Shown here in pieces: positions 35,501-48,877 of a DNA stretch of 64,000 bases. The position numbers and the translations under genes were made by a program. Numbering within the stretch: the stretch's first letter is position 1; every line of letters starts with the position of its first letter. The notes beneath the pieces are model-generated. The model had not been told where the DNA came from. It searched no databases and saw only the letters and a list, made by a program, of their open reading frames with translations. This stretch comes from Hordeum vulgare subsp. vulgare. Taxonomy: Eukaryota > Streptophyta > Magnoliopsida > Poales > Poaceae. The stretch covers positions 508,945,225 to 509,009,224 of the forward strand of contig NC_058518.1 in assembly GCF_904849725.1 (NCBI RefSeq), written 5' to 3'.

Positions 35501-36551
35501 TCTTGACGACTTGCCCCAGCAGCGGCAGACCCAGGATGAAAATAGAGAGGGGGCGGAGATGTATAGGACATTTTTTACATGGAGATGTGTAGTAACTAAT
35601 GGCTAAAATCCTTATAATATAAATATAATATAATTTCATCCCACACATAATTACGATAAGTTCATCGGCAATGTAAAAGTAAACTAATCATTTAACACAG
35701 ATTAAATTGAGAAATATCAAAAATGCCGTTATTAATCTTTCTAGCATGCAATCCGTAAGAAGAAAACAGTTAAATTCTGGGAATTGCCAACTTCCGTTTT
35801 ATTGCACCGCAATTTTTTTTTCCATGGAATCGCTTAACTGCAACCTCATTAGGGATAACATCAAAAATCTTATTTTTGCAAAGCAATGGAAATAGGCTAT
35901 TCTCAGATGAATTAGGTGAAACTTAGTTCAAATCAACTATTTCATGGGTGCTGCCACTTGTAGATTTTGCAAAAAAATTCTCTCCATTAGCTCCCCCCAT
36001 CAAAGATGTTTTGTTTGATTGGCGTCGACTCATTACTTTTTCCTTGTTTTCTCTTTCGTTTTTTCTTCTCTTTTAGCTTTTGATGATGTAAAACGATATA
36101 TTCCAATTAATCCAAGATAAGATTGAATAGAAATATGTTGAATCTTAGCCGTTGAATACTGCTCATATTGCGTATGCAACTTATTTCCCTTTTGTGAAAA
36201 AATTCACGACATTCTCGGCGAGGTTCAAAGAAAGGAGTGCCATAAGTGTACCCAAGAGACCAATATAGAAATATCACCTAATCTGAAAGCATCATTTGAA
36301 TTTATTAGTGCAGCTTTGCAGTTTGCAAACCAAATGCTGAGCAACTCAAGGATATCAACCACGGTGAAATATTTACAACCAAAATGCTCACTGCATAAAC
36401 AAAATTGGTACATAAATGTGAAAGCAAAACATGAACGAAAGTAGAGCAAAGCAATTTCCGCACTGGCGTGATTGAAGGAACTACAGACAGGTTGCAAGGA
36501 AAGCTAGAATTAAACTAAACGACGACATTTGTAGAACCATGGAATGGAAGG
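35501..36551. other. AT-rich intergenic DNA
   Basis: No gene recognised between TOM7 and the convergent asparagine synthetase gene. The part nearest 36552 is the likely 3' UTR of the latter. Confidence 0.4.
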
Positions 36552-39500
36552 TTATACAGCAGCTGCTGAAACGACGGTTTTCAGTCTTTTGACGTCATGT
36601 GCAGGTGAACGGGAGACGTCATCCACGACAGGATCGACCGATGCAGGAGCCTTTTCTTCGTACGCCGCATCATGCACGCCAAGAGCGGCGCGGCCAGACG
36701 GGTCGAGGAGCTTGGACCAGGCAGCATCCCATTCGACAGCTTTAGCGGTGCTGCATGCGACGCTGGGACCTCCTGGCACCGTTTGCCTAGCAGCATTCTG
36801 CACAATTAGAACGATAATTAAGATTCACGATGCAGATGAAATAGCTTGGAATATCATGATGCAGATTAAAGGCTGGTTGTGGCTTCTGGACCTTGGGATA
36901 GAATTTCTCGAACACAGTCCTGTAATAGTAGGCCTCCTTAGTTGTGGGTGTGTTCTCAGGGTAAACAAAGCTAGCGTTCGTCATCATGGAATCCGACACC
37001 TGAACATGAGTAGGAGAAACTGTGAATTCTGATTGGGGTAAAGTGATACAAAACCATTGTAAGTCAAATAAATAAACAGCTGTCAGCTTATGAATGGTAT
37101 AACGAAGAAAAAATGGTATACATGTGCACTAGCATGGTCCTTCAGTCCATCAATCCAACTGTACCCAACACCATCGCTGAATTGTTCCTTTTGCCTGTAA
37201 AGAATGTGCTGTTCACAGAAAATAAATATTCATTATGAGATACAAGCAAGCTTGCACAAGTAACAGAGCAATTAAAAGATGAGCCTTCTCCAACCTTGGG
37301 TAAATAGGGCTTCTCATTATCATCAAATGCATTACGCAGAACCCATTTCTCAATCCGGCCAAGATCACGTCTTATCTATTTTTTCAAGATGATAAATATA
37401 AGATGATAATGCTGGTTATAATAAATGAGTAGAGCCAGAGTGAAATTAGTGTATTATCGCAAGATATTACATACCATCTTACATTCGGGATCCAGGTCCA
37501 TTGCTACATTGATGAAGTTTTTGTCGAGGAATGGAACACGAGCCTCAAGACCCCAGGCAGAAGTTGCTTTGTTTGCTCTCAAACAATCATATAAATGAAG
37601 AGCTTTTATCTAAATGTCAGGGCAAAACAACTCTAGTAAGTTCATCAGCTGACCATGTTGTGCATATAGATTATGATAAACCAAAAGAGCAATTATGTCT
37701 TTAATTACCTTCCTACACGTCTCCTCATGGAGTTCCTTCTTGTTTGGTGCCTTATGAAAGTAAAGATAACCACCAAATATTTCATCGGAACCTTCTCCTG
37801 AAAGAACCATCTTCACACCCAATGATTTGATTTTCCGAGACATTAGAAACATTGGGGTACTTGCTCTAATGGTCGTTACGTCGTATGTCTCGATGTGGTA
37901 AATAACTTCTTCCAATGCATCAATACCCTCCTGGGATTTCGTCAGATGAATTAATAACTACAAAATGACCCTTCCTCTATGTAAAGGATGAAAAAAATAA
38001 CGAACCTGCACTGTGAAGTGTAATTCATGATGGACAGTGCCAAGGTAGTCAGCAACTTCCTTAGCAGCTTTAAGATCAGGAGAACCCTACAAAAAATGGA
38101 ACTTGTTAAGTTTGTCCTACTGTATCCTCTGCTTGTATCACTCAACTAAACATCCCTCCTTTTCTTATAAAAGATACTCATAAGAGCAAGAAAACAACTT
38201 AAATTTTGAAAGATGACCTAAAGTGAGTCTCAGCAATGAGGTGTACCTTCAAACCGATGCAAAAGGTGTGCAGTTTGTTTCCCCACTGCCTGGCAACTTT
38301 TGTTTCTGCCAAGTGCCGTGAAACAACAGAAGCCACCAAGGAAGAGTCAAGTCCACCAGACAAGAGAACGCCAAATGGCACATCAGTCATTAGCCTCTTA
38401 ATAACAGCCTGCAAAATTTGCAATTCATCTAAGAAAATGTAGTAGATGATATACGTAAAGAAACTTAGCTTATGAAATATACCGTCAGACACAATAGCTT
38501 ATTTATACGCTTCACATACATAATAACCAATTAGCATGGTTTTGAATAACATGCCATCTATCTAAGATCTCAATATAGGGATCGTCGCACTAAGACATAA
38601 ATGTGATTGCAGGCAGCTGCAATAACCTATTAGTACTCATGAATTATCAACCAGGGTATTCCATACAAGCATCGCCTATTCAGAGGCATCAATACATCAT
38701 ATCAACATGAAGCAAATCAAGAAGAGATTAACATGAAATAACTATAAATGTATACTTTATGCATCAAAAGGTACAAAAATTTGACAGAGAGCATAAGGAA
38801 AGGTGTGACCTTCTCAAAACTCTCTCGGATGAGGAGAGGATCGTAAGGGGTTGAGGGAATGCTTTCTGAAAACCATGGGGGGTTGTACCACCTCCTTAGG
38901 CCACCTAGCATAAATGTTAGAAACAAATTACCAGGCAAGACAATTTGATATCTGAAACAACTAATAGTAGCTTATACTATTTTTGCCTTCAGAGTTTGCA
39001 AATCTACATTTCTGGTATAATGTCTGATAAGATCGTCAATTTGTCACAAACTCAGTAAGACATTTGAACCTGTTTTGCTTGAGTACAAGTGTCCAGGGGG
39101 GAACGATATGAAGCGCTCGCAATCATCACTCAATACCTTCATCTCTGAAGAAAACCATACTGACCCTGGAATAAAAGTGAACATACGAATTAATGCATAG
39201 TACACTACTCCCTCTGTTCCTAAATATGAGTCTTTCTAGAGATTTCATTAGTAGAGTACATACAGATGTATATAGACATACTTTAGAGTGTAGATTCACT
39301 CATTTTGCTCCGTATGTAGACTCCTAGTAAAATCTCTTAAAATACTTATATTTAGGAACGGAGGGAGTAGTAGCAACTACACAAATGCAGAGTTGTGCCA
39401 AGTTGTAACAGATACAAACACTACAGTACCTACTTGTTCCATAAGGGTGTACTTGCAAATACAAATAGCCAACTATATGTTTCGACAATTCACAGAACAA

Positions 39501-42072
39501 CTCAGAAACTTCGGCATAGCTAACTCCGTATAACGAATTTAACAGTCAGCTTGGGAAATATTGTGTCTATCCACATCTTTCACATCAGACATTCAAATTG
39601 CACACTATCATAGGCATCACAACCTTCGTCTGGATTGGCTAAAGATTTTACTCCTACGATATGTGAGTTATGCGACACAAAATTGTTACTGTTTGAGTCG
39701 AATTCAAAAGCTTCCTATGATCGTGATTCTGTAACCAGTAACAAATATTATGGAAAAATATGGTCAAAGATTGAACTTCGACAATTATAATACGTCTTAA
39801 ATATCCAGATAGAGGGATCCAGATAGAGGGAGTAGCACCTCTATACTCTAGGGTTATCATCTTTTACTGTTATTTTTCCAGATTAATTGGCCTTGTCCAA
39901 TTCTATTCTAAGGAAATAGGCAAGCAGTGATATATCTACTTCTAATCTCAACCTCAATTTAAATAGGCCTACATGCAACCTGCTTTTCTCCTTGTCGTGT
40001 TATATGTATTGACCACTGAAAACAGTTGCATAACCAAGGAAACCATACAAAAGTACAGACCAAGATAAATTTAGAGATAAAAGATAATAACTTCACATTC
40101 CTGATTTTGATCGAAGGGACAAAGTAGCTATAAGAATGGAATCTGTGCATACCATCAAGACCCCAGCCCATGTATAAAGGACAGATGCCAATAGCATCGC
40201 GTGCAGCGATGAAGGTTTTATCACGTGTGTCAAGAAGCACAAAAGAGAACATGCCATCCAACATATCCACGAATTCTTCCCCATATTCCTCATACTGTGA
40301 ACACAATATAGTTTGAAACACAAATGTTAACAAATAAAATATATGCACAAGGACGATGCTTGGGTGAAGACCCTAAAAAGTGTTGGCAGAAGCGAAGCTA
40401 CACAATCACGAGGACGATGATTAGAGAAATAAGAGTACAAACTTACTAGGTGAGCAATAACTTCACAATCACTACCAGTTTGGAACTGATGAGATTTCAG
40501 CTTAGCTTTCAGTTCTTCATGATTATAGATCTCACCATTCACCTGGAAAAGTCAAACAGACAAGATGTGGTTAAAATAAAATAAAAGAACAAAACATATT
40601 TTCTCAATTGGTACAGAAATAGTGGATTAAAGGTTGTGTCTCCAGAGATGCAATGAGCAGAGATCGAAGACAACATTTATAAAATCCCATCACAAAATTA
40701 TCCACAAAGAAATTCTAGTTGCCAAAAGCAGAATAGTGAGACATAGTCATGTGTTACACGTTGAAATGAATCATGGAAAGCAATGAGATGGATGAAAACG
40801 GTGAAATCTTATTCTCACTCCAGATACAGACCGTCACAACAACTGTTTTGTCCTCATTGTACAATGGCTGGTCTCCAGATGTGGGATCAACAATAGCCAA
40901 CCTCTGGTGCGCAAGGTAGCAATCCTCAAAGCTGTGTATACCGCTCCAATCAGGGCCTCTGTGCCGTAATCTATGAAAAATGGTAGACTAGTTTAGTGGG
41001 TGTATAAGATTTCATATAATGAACCAAGTGTCACCTAAGAACATTTGAATTAGAAGCAGCACACAGGAATTTTAGTTCACCATAGTACAGAAGATCTCTG
41101 AATCCAGTTTAATCTAGCAACTTTGTGTTGTTTGAACAACAAGTCAACAACTCATTCTAATCTAAGGTGCAACCTTGAAAACTGTTACCCCATGACCGTG
41201 CAGTTCCTAAAGAGGGAGAAGTTTCACAAATTAAGTCATAAGACATAGCAAACAAGGTTTTGCTAACATTAGAAGAGTCATAATGCCTCAGCATATATCT
41301 GTAAAAAACAACTGAGTACATACAGAAGTGAAGTTTTTACAGTTGTGGTGTATAAACTACGTTTAACCATAATCGAATGTAAACATCCCCGACAATCTCA
41401 CTGCAATAACATACAGGCATATAAGGGGATATTTAAGAAGAAAAACCTTTTACAGCACCTGCACATTTACTCACTATACTGTCCTAATTCTGCATAAAAA
41501 TATTCCATACTCGTGCGCACAGCCATTATGGAGGCGTCGCTACAGACACTACATTTTCATAAATTTGAAATCGCTAGCATTTAGGTATATGCAAGATCAC
41601 ACAAGTGAAGCACTTTGTCGGGTAAACAAAGTCCCCCTAGAGTCCAAATTATCGCGCGCCACAGCTCGCTCACAAACAATTTAGTTTACAAAGTTGACCG
41701 CAGTTTTCCCCCGCATATTAACAACTCATCCAACAGAAACCCCTCATGAATATGTCCACATCAAATTATCCAAATAGCCTTTCCATCAAACAGTAATGAC
41801 GATGATGTCGAATAACCAAAAATGGTAAATAAAGCGAGAGCGACATCACAGGACCCAAAGTTGACACACATCTCGCCTACTACTATTCCAAACCGCACAA
41901 ATCCGCCGCCAACTTCAGTTCTGAACCTCCGGTGCGCGCGTGGACCAAACAAAGAGGGGGGAGGGGGGATGTCAGACGGCGGGGCGTGTTACCGGCGGGA
42001 GAGCTCGATGATGCGCGAGCGCTTGGCGAGGGAGACGTCGCCGACGCCGAGGACGGCGAGGATGCCGCACAT
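36552..42072 (-). pseudogene. ASN: Asparagine synthetase (glutamine-hydrolysing), 14 exons, 2-bp frameshift in exon 10
   Basis: Cytosolic class II amidotransferase making asparagine from aspartate, glutamine and ATP. Exons, from the start: 42072-41993, 40970-40832, 40542-40447, 40294-40153, 39165-39070, 38904-38810, 38408-38247, 38086-38006, 37930-37709, 37611-37475, 37375-37295, 37208-37122, 36999-36892, 36797-36552. All introns are GT-AG and all phases agree. MCGIL gives the nucleophile Cys2; RLRHRGPDWSG, VNGEIYNH and GSDCEV are glutaminase motifs. LLSGGLDSS (Ser233) is the pyrophosphate loop and [12 protein letters not shown] follows. Without the defect it encodes 589 residues, normal for plants. 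In exon 10 AG is doubled (37559-37562), shifting the frame after residue 388 and stopping at 37506-37504 (product about 406 residues). It may be a recent null allele or a sequence error; the paralogue type (ASN1-4) is not determined. Confidence 0.93.
39206..39369. mobile_element. Stowaway-type MITE in an ASN intron
   Basis: tactccctctgttcctaaat to ggaacggagggagta. It lies inside the intron between exons 4 and 5 of the asparagine synthetase gene and does not touch splice sites. Confidence 0.88.
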
Positions 42073-42107
42073 GGTTGCGGCCGGCGGGACCTGCGCGCCG
42101 ACGAGTC

Positions 42108-42170
42108 CTGAAGGTGATTTGACTAATCGCTGGGCTGAATGAAAAAAATAAAAAACAAGCTCGTACGTAC
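42108..42170 (-). other. Possible 5' UTR intron of the ASN gene
   Basis: Upstream of the ATG the minus strand reads ttgag|gtacgtacg at 42170 and ccttcag|gactcg at 42108, a 63-bp GT-AG intron. It is short for a plant intron, so tentative. Further upstream (42,180-42,400) the DNA is GC-rich, with a TGGGCC motif near 42395. Confidence 0.35.
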
Positions 42171-42479
42171 CTCAAGCCTCGGTGGCCAGACGCCGCGGAC
42201 GAACGGGCAACGTCGGCGGCGGCGATGCCCCGACGGACGGGCGACGACGACGGCGACGGCGGCGACGCGGGTGGTGGTGGAGGTACGGCGTTCTACGGCG
42301 GCTCGGTGGTGGGAGGGATGCGCGTTTGGGGGTTTGGGACACCCCCCGCCCTACGCATCGCTCGTATCAGGCCGGGCCGCTCGCCCAGATTCGGCCCACG
42401 AAGGCCCCTCTGTACATCTTTTCTTTTTTTTGTTTAGTAAAAATATGATATCCCCTATAAAAAGAGTAAAAATATAATA

Positions 42480-45400
42480 CATCGATTTGTCTCGGTTTGG
42501 CAAGTCCATCATTTGAATTTGGATGAATGTATGCACCGAGTGAAAATGTGGATGCTCATGTATCACACGGGAGAGGAGCTGCGTTATTCTCATAGTTAAA
42601 CAAAAAAAAATGTCCGCGTAGCTGCACCAACCATACGAGACGAAATGTTTCATATGGTTTTGAGATATCCCATCCATCAAAGATATCCATGTGTACACGA
42701 TGAAAAATGCCCACATAGGTAGTGAAAGACGTTTGGCCTTTAAGAACAAATAGATCCATTTCTCTTCTTTTTTTTGCGGGTAAAATAGATCCATTTCTCT
42801 AAAGTGAAGATAAATGAAGATAGTATTACATTATTTCGCTCAATGTGTGTGCTATAGCCACAACAGAGTGTTGCTAGTTCTGACAGAATTTATAAAAATA
42901 AAAAAAAATCCATACATTAATATGTAAGACATTTTGGATATTTTAGTATCGACTACATGTTGATTGAAATGAGTGAACAAATATACTTAAACACATCTAT
43001 ATACATTCGATTCAGGAAAAAAAATTGGAACATGTTATAATAGTGAACGGAGGGGTAGAAAAAAGAGAGAGATAGCGCCAACGTGAGTGCACTTGCGCCA
43101 TGGAACTCGAAGATTTCAGGTCCGACCTAGAAACCCAAGAAGAAGTAGAACAAAAAAAAATGGAAGAGAAAATAACCCCCAAAAATGAAGATGAATCTGT
43201 ATAAAAACTGAATTTTTATTTAGTTGATGTCAGTGTTTTCGCCCCTCACAGCGAACGTGTTGGTTGTCGTTTCATCTCATGGCATGAATCACAACACAAG
43301 GTTGGTGCCATACAGTGAATATGTCTGGTTAAACTTGCTATATGTGCTTAAATTTTGGCCCAAACAAAACTGGAAATTCCAAAAAAAATTGACATCATTG
43401 AAAGAACTATATTCCTAATTTTAGCCATGTGTGCATTATAAATCACAAAATTTGCCTTCTTTTTTCAAAAATCATTTTTCTTGCCTTGCCATGTATAATT
43501 TTGTATTTTTTTGCCATGCACCCATTACAAATCCGAAAAGTTTTCATGTTTTTTAGACTAAACAAATTCTAAACTTTCCATGTGCGATTTTAATATAGGT
43601 AGCATGTCAATTTCGTTATTTAAACCATGGCAATTTTATTAATTACATCATGGTAGTTATGATGTAGGTACCATCACAATTTAGTTGTCTATACCATGGT
43701 ATTTTTTTGCCCGTGGCATGGCAATTTAGACTATGGTAAAAAATTTGTAGGCATCATGGCAATTTTTTCATTATTTTTTACCCTGGCAATTTTTTCAGTT
43801 AGACCATGGTAATATTATTAATTAGGCCAAGGAAAATTTTCAGTTGTTGATGTTTTATTAATTAGCCATTGACAATTTTGTACCTTGTACACAAAAATAA
43901 TTGTATATGGCCCATGTCAAATATATTGTATTTGTCTAGATAATATAGTTTCTTTTCATGTTGAAGTTGCCATTGGACCAATTATATTATTTTACAAATT
44001 AGATCATGACAAACTTTTTTTGTAGATACCACACCACATTTTTTCAATATACCATGGTTAAATTTTAAATTTCAGGATGACAGTTTCATAAGAGTATAGC
44101 ATAATATTTTAAATGTAAGTTTCTCTGCTTTTTGTGTATTAGTTTTTCTTTCCGTTGATGCCATTTTCTTTGCCAAGAAGTACAAAATTTGGTCTAGCCC
44201 GCTCTTTCCCGCACGCTTACTAGGCCAACTGGTTCACACTGGAATCACACTACATCTAACATACGAGAGAGGGGCACTGGTTCATTGAAATCAACCTCCC
44301 TGAGCAAAAGTTTGTTCGCCCCGTTGGTGCCTTCCCTGAGGTGATCATCAGCTATTGGGGTCCTAAAAATACGGTTAAATCGCTCATTGTAAGTCTTTTC
44401 CACATAAGGAAACAACCATGGTTGCCACTGAAACTGAGTTTTTTAGGACTGACCTCGAAACCCCAGAGATTTCGTTTCAAATTAATTGAAGTTCTATGTT
44501 TGTACAAGTCAACTTGTTTTAGTTTACCTGCATTTTTTTTTGTTTCAGTTTGATAAATTCTAAAAGCATTTCATGGCTCTTCCCCTCTCGCAACTAGAAT
44601 GGCTAGGGCACTCGTTCTCTTCGAACTTCGTCAGCAAGCCAATGGATCCGTCTCACTCTGCATGTTGCTTTGGCAACCAGCGATAGGGTGCGTGTGTGGG
44701 GGAGGAGGGGGGGGGGGAGATCCCATTGCCTCGACTTTGGCTAATTGTTTAGCTTATTATGATTGTTTTCCTCGCGGGGCAGCGCTTCATGTTCAAGATA
44801 GTCTTTCGGGTGCGGTTCCTCCTTGAGTTCGTCCGGCGAGACAGAGTCGAAGGAGCTCTATCATAGACTATTGTTGTCTCCTTGAGGTGGCAAGGTTAGA
44901 GTTTCTCGCATGCATGCATGATGATGAGATTTTGTGTGAGAAACTTCAAATAAATTGAAGGATCCAATGGTGACAAGTGTGGTCGGGGCGCAGATTCTTA
45001 GGGCCACATACAAAAAAGACTTTTTAGTTGTCGTCAATAAGGCCGGGCTACCTCCAGTAACGGAGCAGCGATAGGGGCGCGTCGACGGTTCGTTCTGGCG
45101 GTCGTAATGGTCCTTCGATGGTCCAGGGTTCTTGATGCAGTTTTTTGTTATGTTTGGTTTGCTTTGTACTTCAAGTGAGCTTTTTATAATTAATCAAAGT
45201 CATTTTCGTACAAAATGTTTTTTGGCCAAGTCTATAGAGAAGATATGTTAAGATCTATAAATAAAGTGTCTAAAATGAACTGATTAGGTATTGTATATAT
45301 TGGTACTACAATTATACTACAAGGCTTGGTTAGTTTTGAAGCGGAGGGAGTACGCAAGATGGCATGATGCGTCAAAGTACCCGATCAATCTGCTTGCATT

Positions 45401-45480
45401 ACCATAATTTTTTGATGAATCATATACCTTCCAAAACTCCGAAGAGAAGAAAAAAAGCATTGCCTTCCGGTCATTTTAGG
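42480..45480. other. AT-rich intergenic DNA, including a degenerate catggcaattt repeat
   Basis: No gene recognised. A decayed Stowaway end lies near 43036. From about 43430 to 44060 the words catgg(c/t)a(a/t)tttt and ccatggt recur irregularly, an old repeat. From about 44590 to 45170 a moderately GC-rich stretch might be the 3' end of a LINE, but this is weak. Confidence 0.4.
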
Positions 45481-45552
45481 GCACATGCTACTGCTCATAT
45501 ACCTCGGCCAAATTAAGGAAGCAATCTCTCGGCGTCCCGAACGACGGCGACG

Positions 45553-45945
45553 ATGGCCTTCCTCGTGGGCTTCATCGTCAGCCTATCCTTCTGGCTGCCC
45601 GTGTCGGCGCTCCTCTGCTGCGCGATCTTCTGGTGCCGGAAACCGGCGGAACCGCCAGCGCCGGAGAACGTAGCCGCCACAGCCACGGGCCGAAGACGAG
45701 AGCCGCGGCGGCTGCTGTACTTCCGGTACTCCACCGCGGCGGGCGGCGGCGGGAGCGGGGCGTCTGAGAAGGTGTGCGCGATCTGCCTTGGGGTGCTGAC
45801 GGTCGGGGAGAAGTGGGGAGAGCTGCCGGCGTGCCGGCACGTGTTCCATCGGCGCTGCATCGCGCCGTGGATGAAGAAGAAGAGCACCTGCCCGCTGTGC
45901 AGGGAACCCATCGTCCCCGCTGCTGCCGACGACATTGTTGTTTAG
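45553..45945 (+). CDS. Short membrane RING-H2 finger protein (putative E3 ligase), copy 1, 130 aa
   Basis: Likely ubiquitin E3 ligase tethered to a membrane. One hydrophobic segment (4-27) precedes a basic Pro/Ala linker, the motif LYFRYS (55-60), and a RING-H2 with ligands C75, C78, C94, H96, H99, C102, C113, C116. Trp106 in APW lies where ATL-type RINGs contact the E2. The GLD motif of canonical ATL proteins is not visible. It is a single exon with the start in good context (gacgATGG). It is the first of four related genes on the same strand (also 51773, 55842, 59039), and is more diverged from the last two. Confidence 0.88.
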   Translation: MAFLVGFIVSLSFWLPVSALLCCAIFWCRKPAEPPAPENVAATATGRRREPRRLLYFRYSTAAGGGGSGASEKVCAICLGVLTVGEKWGELPACRHVFHRRCIAPWMKKKSTCPLCREPIVPAAADDIVV

Positions 45946-46372
45946 CTGGTTGGGCTAAGCTTTGCTCGTGCATGAACCGTACGTTGCTAATTAATTGATG
46001 TCGTTGCTGCGGCCGGATCAATTTGATCTTATTTTTTGGTGACGCACGAGCTCAACCTTTGATGGGAATGTGCTTCTTTGCTGAGCTTTCAGAGTACTCG
46101 ATGAATGAAGGATCATTTACACTCGGCAAAGGTTTTACCGAGGTTTACTATTTTGTTGAGTATTTTCTTTCTTGTCACTTGGTAATTAAAAGCAATGTTT
46201 ACCGCGTGCGCGATAAAATGCACCCGGCAAATAGCCAAACGTTAGGCAACGATAGTCTTTCCTAGTGGACATCGCCTAATAATATTGTTGTTGGTACCGT
46301 CCCCGTCAATGGCACACGTGAGGATTACAATGTTGGAGCCGAGTAGGCCATGCAACTAACCAACATTAACAT

Positions 46373-46464
46373 ATACTCTCTTTATATCTAAAAATAATTA
46401 TAGTTAAAAAACTAGACTAATTCTTGCCAACTATAGTTATTTAAGTAATATATATAAGGAGTAG
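46373..46464. mobile_element. Short Stowaway-like MITE, diverged
   Basis: tatactctctttatatctaaaa and a degenerate end ...aaggagta form an imperfect inverted pair. Confidence 0.4.
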
Positions 46465-48509
46465 ACGGCAAAGTGTATCAGAATGGAAAGAGTAAGACGA
46501 TTCTTTTTTGCTGAAATGATCTACACGATGCATTGTCTACATGAAAATTATCCTGTACGTATCACCACGTCGGTAAGGGTAAATCTGATAGTTGTCAACG
46601 GTTCACTCGAAATATCTCAGGGAATGCTCTCGGGACCTTCCAACCAAGTGTGACTCTCCATGGTGGCTTCTCCGTGTGGCGATGGTTTCCGAGCTAGAGC
46701 ATCTCTCCCCCCCCCCCTCCCCCAACCAACACCCATGACATCTTTTTTAGGCTCGGCAACGTTTTTTTTTCTAAAACGGCCCAGCCATGTCCCAAGCCCC
46801 CCCCCCCCCTTGGACGTCAAAATAGTGTCGGCAAATTCAGGCGAAACCCAACGTGTTGGGGGCGGCGGCGAAATTTTTGACAAACCGTTTCTCTCCACAT
46901 GTCCTTTTTTTTGGCAACTTATTAATCAACTTCCTCACAAACTTTTTGTTGGGGTGAAGTGTGTCTGGGAAGATGCCCTTCTCATGCACTTCTACTTCGA
47001 CCGGATGCAGGGCTGACCCTGAGATTTCGGGGGTCTGGGATGAAACAAAAATCCGAAGCATCTAAGTATGAACATGAAAATATTGCAATTTCAACTTTGT
47101 AAATTTTTCTTGACATAAACTTTGAATATATCTTTCTTGTGCAACATACTACAAACAGTATACAGTAGGAATCGTGGACATTTTTCTATACGAATTGTTT
47201 AGGACTACCATCCATTTGATTCATCACTCCATCTAGATTCGTTTGCAATATTAGTATTGCCCACTTTTTTCTTACTTTACCTCAGGCCTCATTAATCCAA
47301 CAAAAGTAACAACCAATTTTGCCTAAGAGTTAATTATATGGTGTATTTCTTTTTGTTAATAACTTACCTTAAAAAAGTTGAAAGTAATTCTACATTGCAA
47401 GAACGCATCAAACAATTTAATTCAGCAAAGAGGGAGAAATAAAAACTCTACCAAACTTTGCTTCTAACAAAAGTTTAATATGGCATCTCTATACCTGTAT
47501 GCGACATATGTAGTATTCGTTCCCATACCCAGCTCCGAGGATTGAAGGCGATGCTCGAGGGCGACCAACACTTCCGCTTGGTCTGTCCGGAACAGGCACG
47601 GGCTCCAAGATATCTTCACACTAGTGGTCACCAGGCCAAGTTCTCATAGATGTAGAGCGGGATTTGAGATCTGTTCTCGCAGATGTACTCGATTAACAGG
47701 GGGTACTCATCAGCAGGACAAGTTCGCCGAAGACTGGCAGGCTGCAGGATGTAGAGCGGTGTGCTATTTCGGCCTGTCGGCTGCCGGTGGGCGTCGGCGT
47801 ACGCCTATATGCCCATATTTCAAGCACGGTTGACAAGGATTTGAAGAGGGTTTGACAGGGATATATTGAAGGGGATTGAATCCCATGCAAATCAAATCCC
47901 CCTCCCCCAATTCCCTCCAATCCCCTCGGGATGGGGAATAACGGAACAAAGCCGGAAGAACAATTATAACCTTGCAGTTACACGCGGGGATATCGGGACG
48001 ATGTCTTGCGCTACTGGTCTCGACGGAAATCGTGGAGTCAACTGGGACTTTCGGTGCCTCTACCACTTTAGGCCAGCCCTAGTACAAAGGCCGGAGTACA
48101 ACGAGGGCCCCAAGGTTCCGGGGTGGCCGCCCGCTCCCCCGCCCCCCCCCCCCCCCCCACCCCTTAGGACCGGGCCCGGCCGGGTGAAGCATTTGATCCC
48201 CCAAGACATCAACTTTTTGGTTCGATAGTGTTTTTGGGGCCTCCAACGGTTGGAGATGCTCTTAGCTCTGACTTCCTCTTAGGGAAAGAGCAACCTGTCT
48301 CGTGGTGATAGAACGAGGCATGGCATATATCTTTGGGGCACGCCTCCATGTGGGCTCTCCTAGGGATTTTCCTCTTCCAAAGGCTCATTGGTGTGGGGCC
48401 TCTCCATGAAGAAGGCAAAGCGATGCCTCCAAACCTAGAACCCCGCGGTTTCTCGTGGCCAAGACACGTCCACACCAACCAAAGCACTCCCCGTTAGAAT
48501 AAAATGATG
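46465..48509. other. Intergenic DNA, no gene recognised
   Basis: Homopolymer C tracts occur at about 46700, 46800 and 48140. A Harbinger-like right end (tccaacggttggagatgctc then TTA) lies at 48243-48265 without a clear left partner. Confidence 0.4.
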
Positions 48510-48877
48510 ATAACACACATCATAGCTCGTTCGCAAACAAAAAACTAAGTTAACCACAATATCCCCCTGTACCGACTATTCATCTCGCGCAAGTTCCTTG
48601 TGAGTATGTCCACACTGAATAAGACTAAGAGCAAGTCTAGTAGAACCCTCAAACCCTTAAAAATAACCGTTTTTTTACAGTTTTCGTCGACAAAACGACG
48701 TAGACTAGAACCCTTAAACCCTTAAACCCGTAAAAAAAATTAAAGGTCGAACCTGCAAACCCAATCCCAGCCTGTAGAAAGTGAGGGTTGGGAGGGAAAA
48801 CCCAATCCCAACCCGCACTCCTGTTCCTCTCCAGCGCGGGAGCGAAAACCGCCCGCCTCCCAGCTCCTCCCGCCGCC

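Noticed and set aside
46694..48262. Possible Harbinger element from gagcatctct to gagatgctc
   Set aside because: The ends share only a short word and the flanking triplets differ (CTA versus TTA), so the pairing is not supported.
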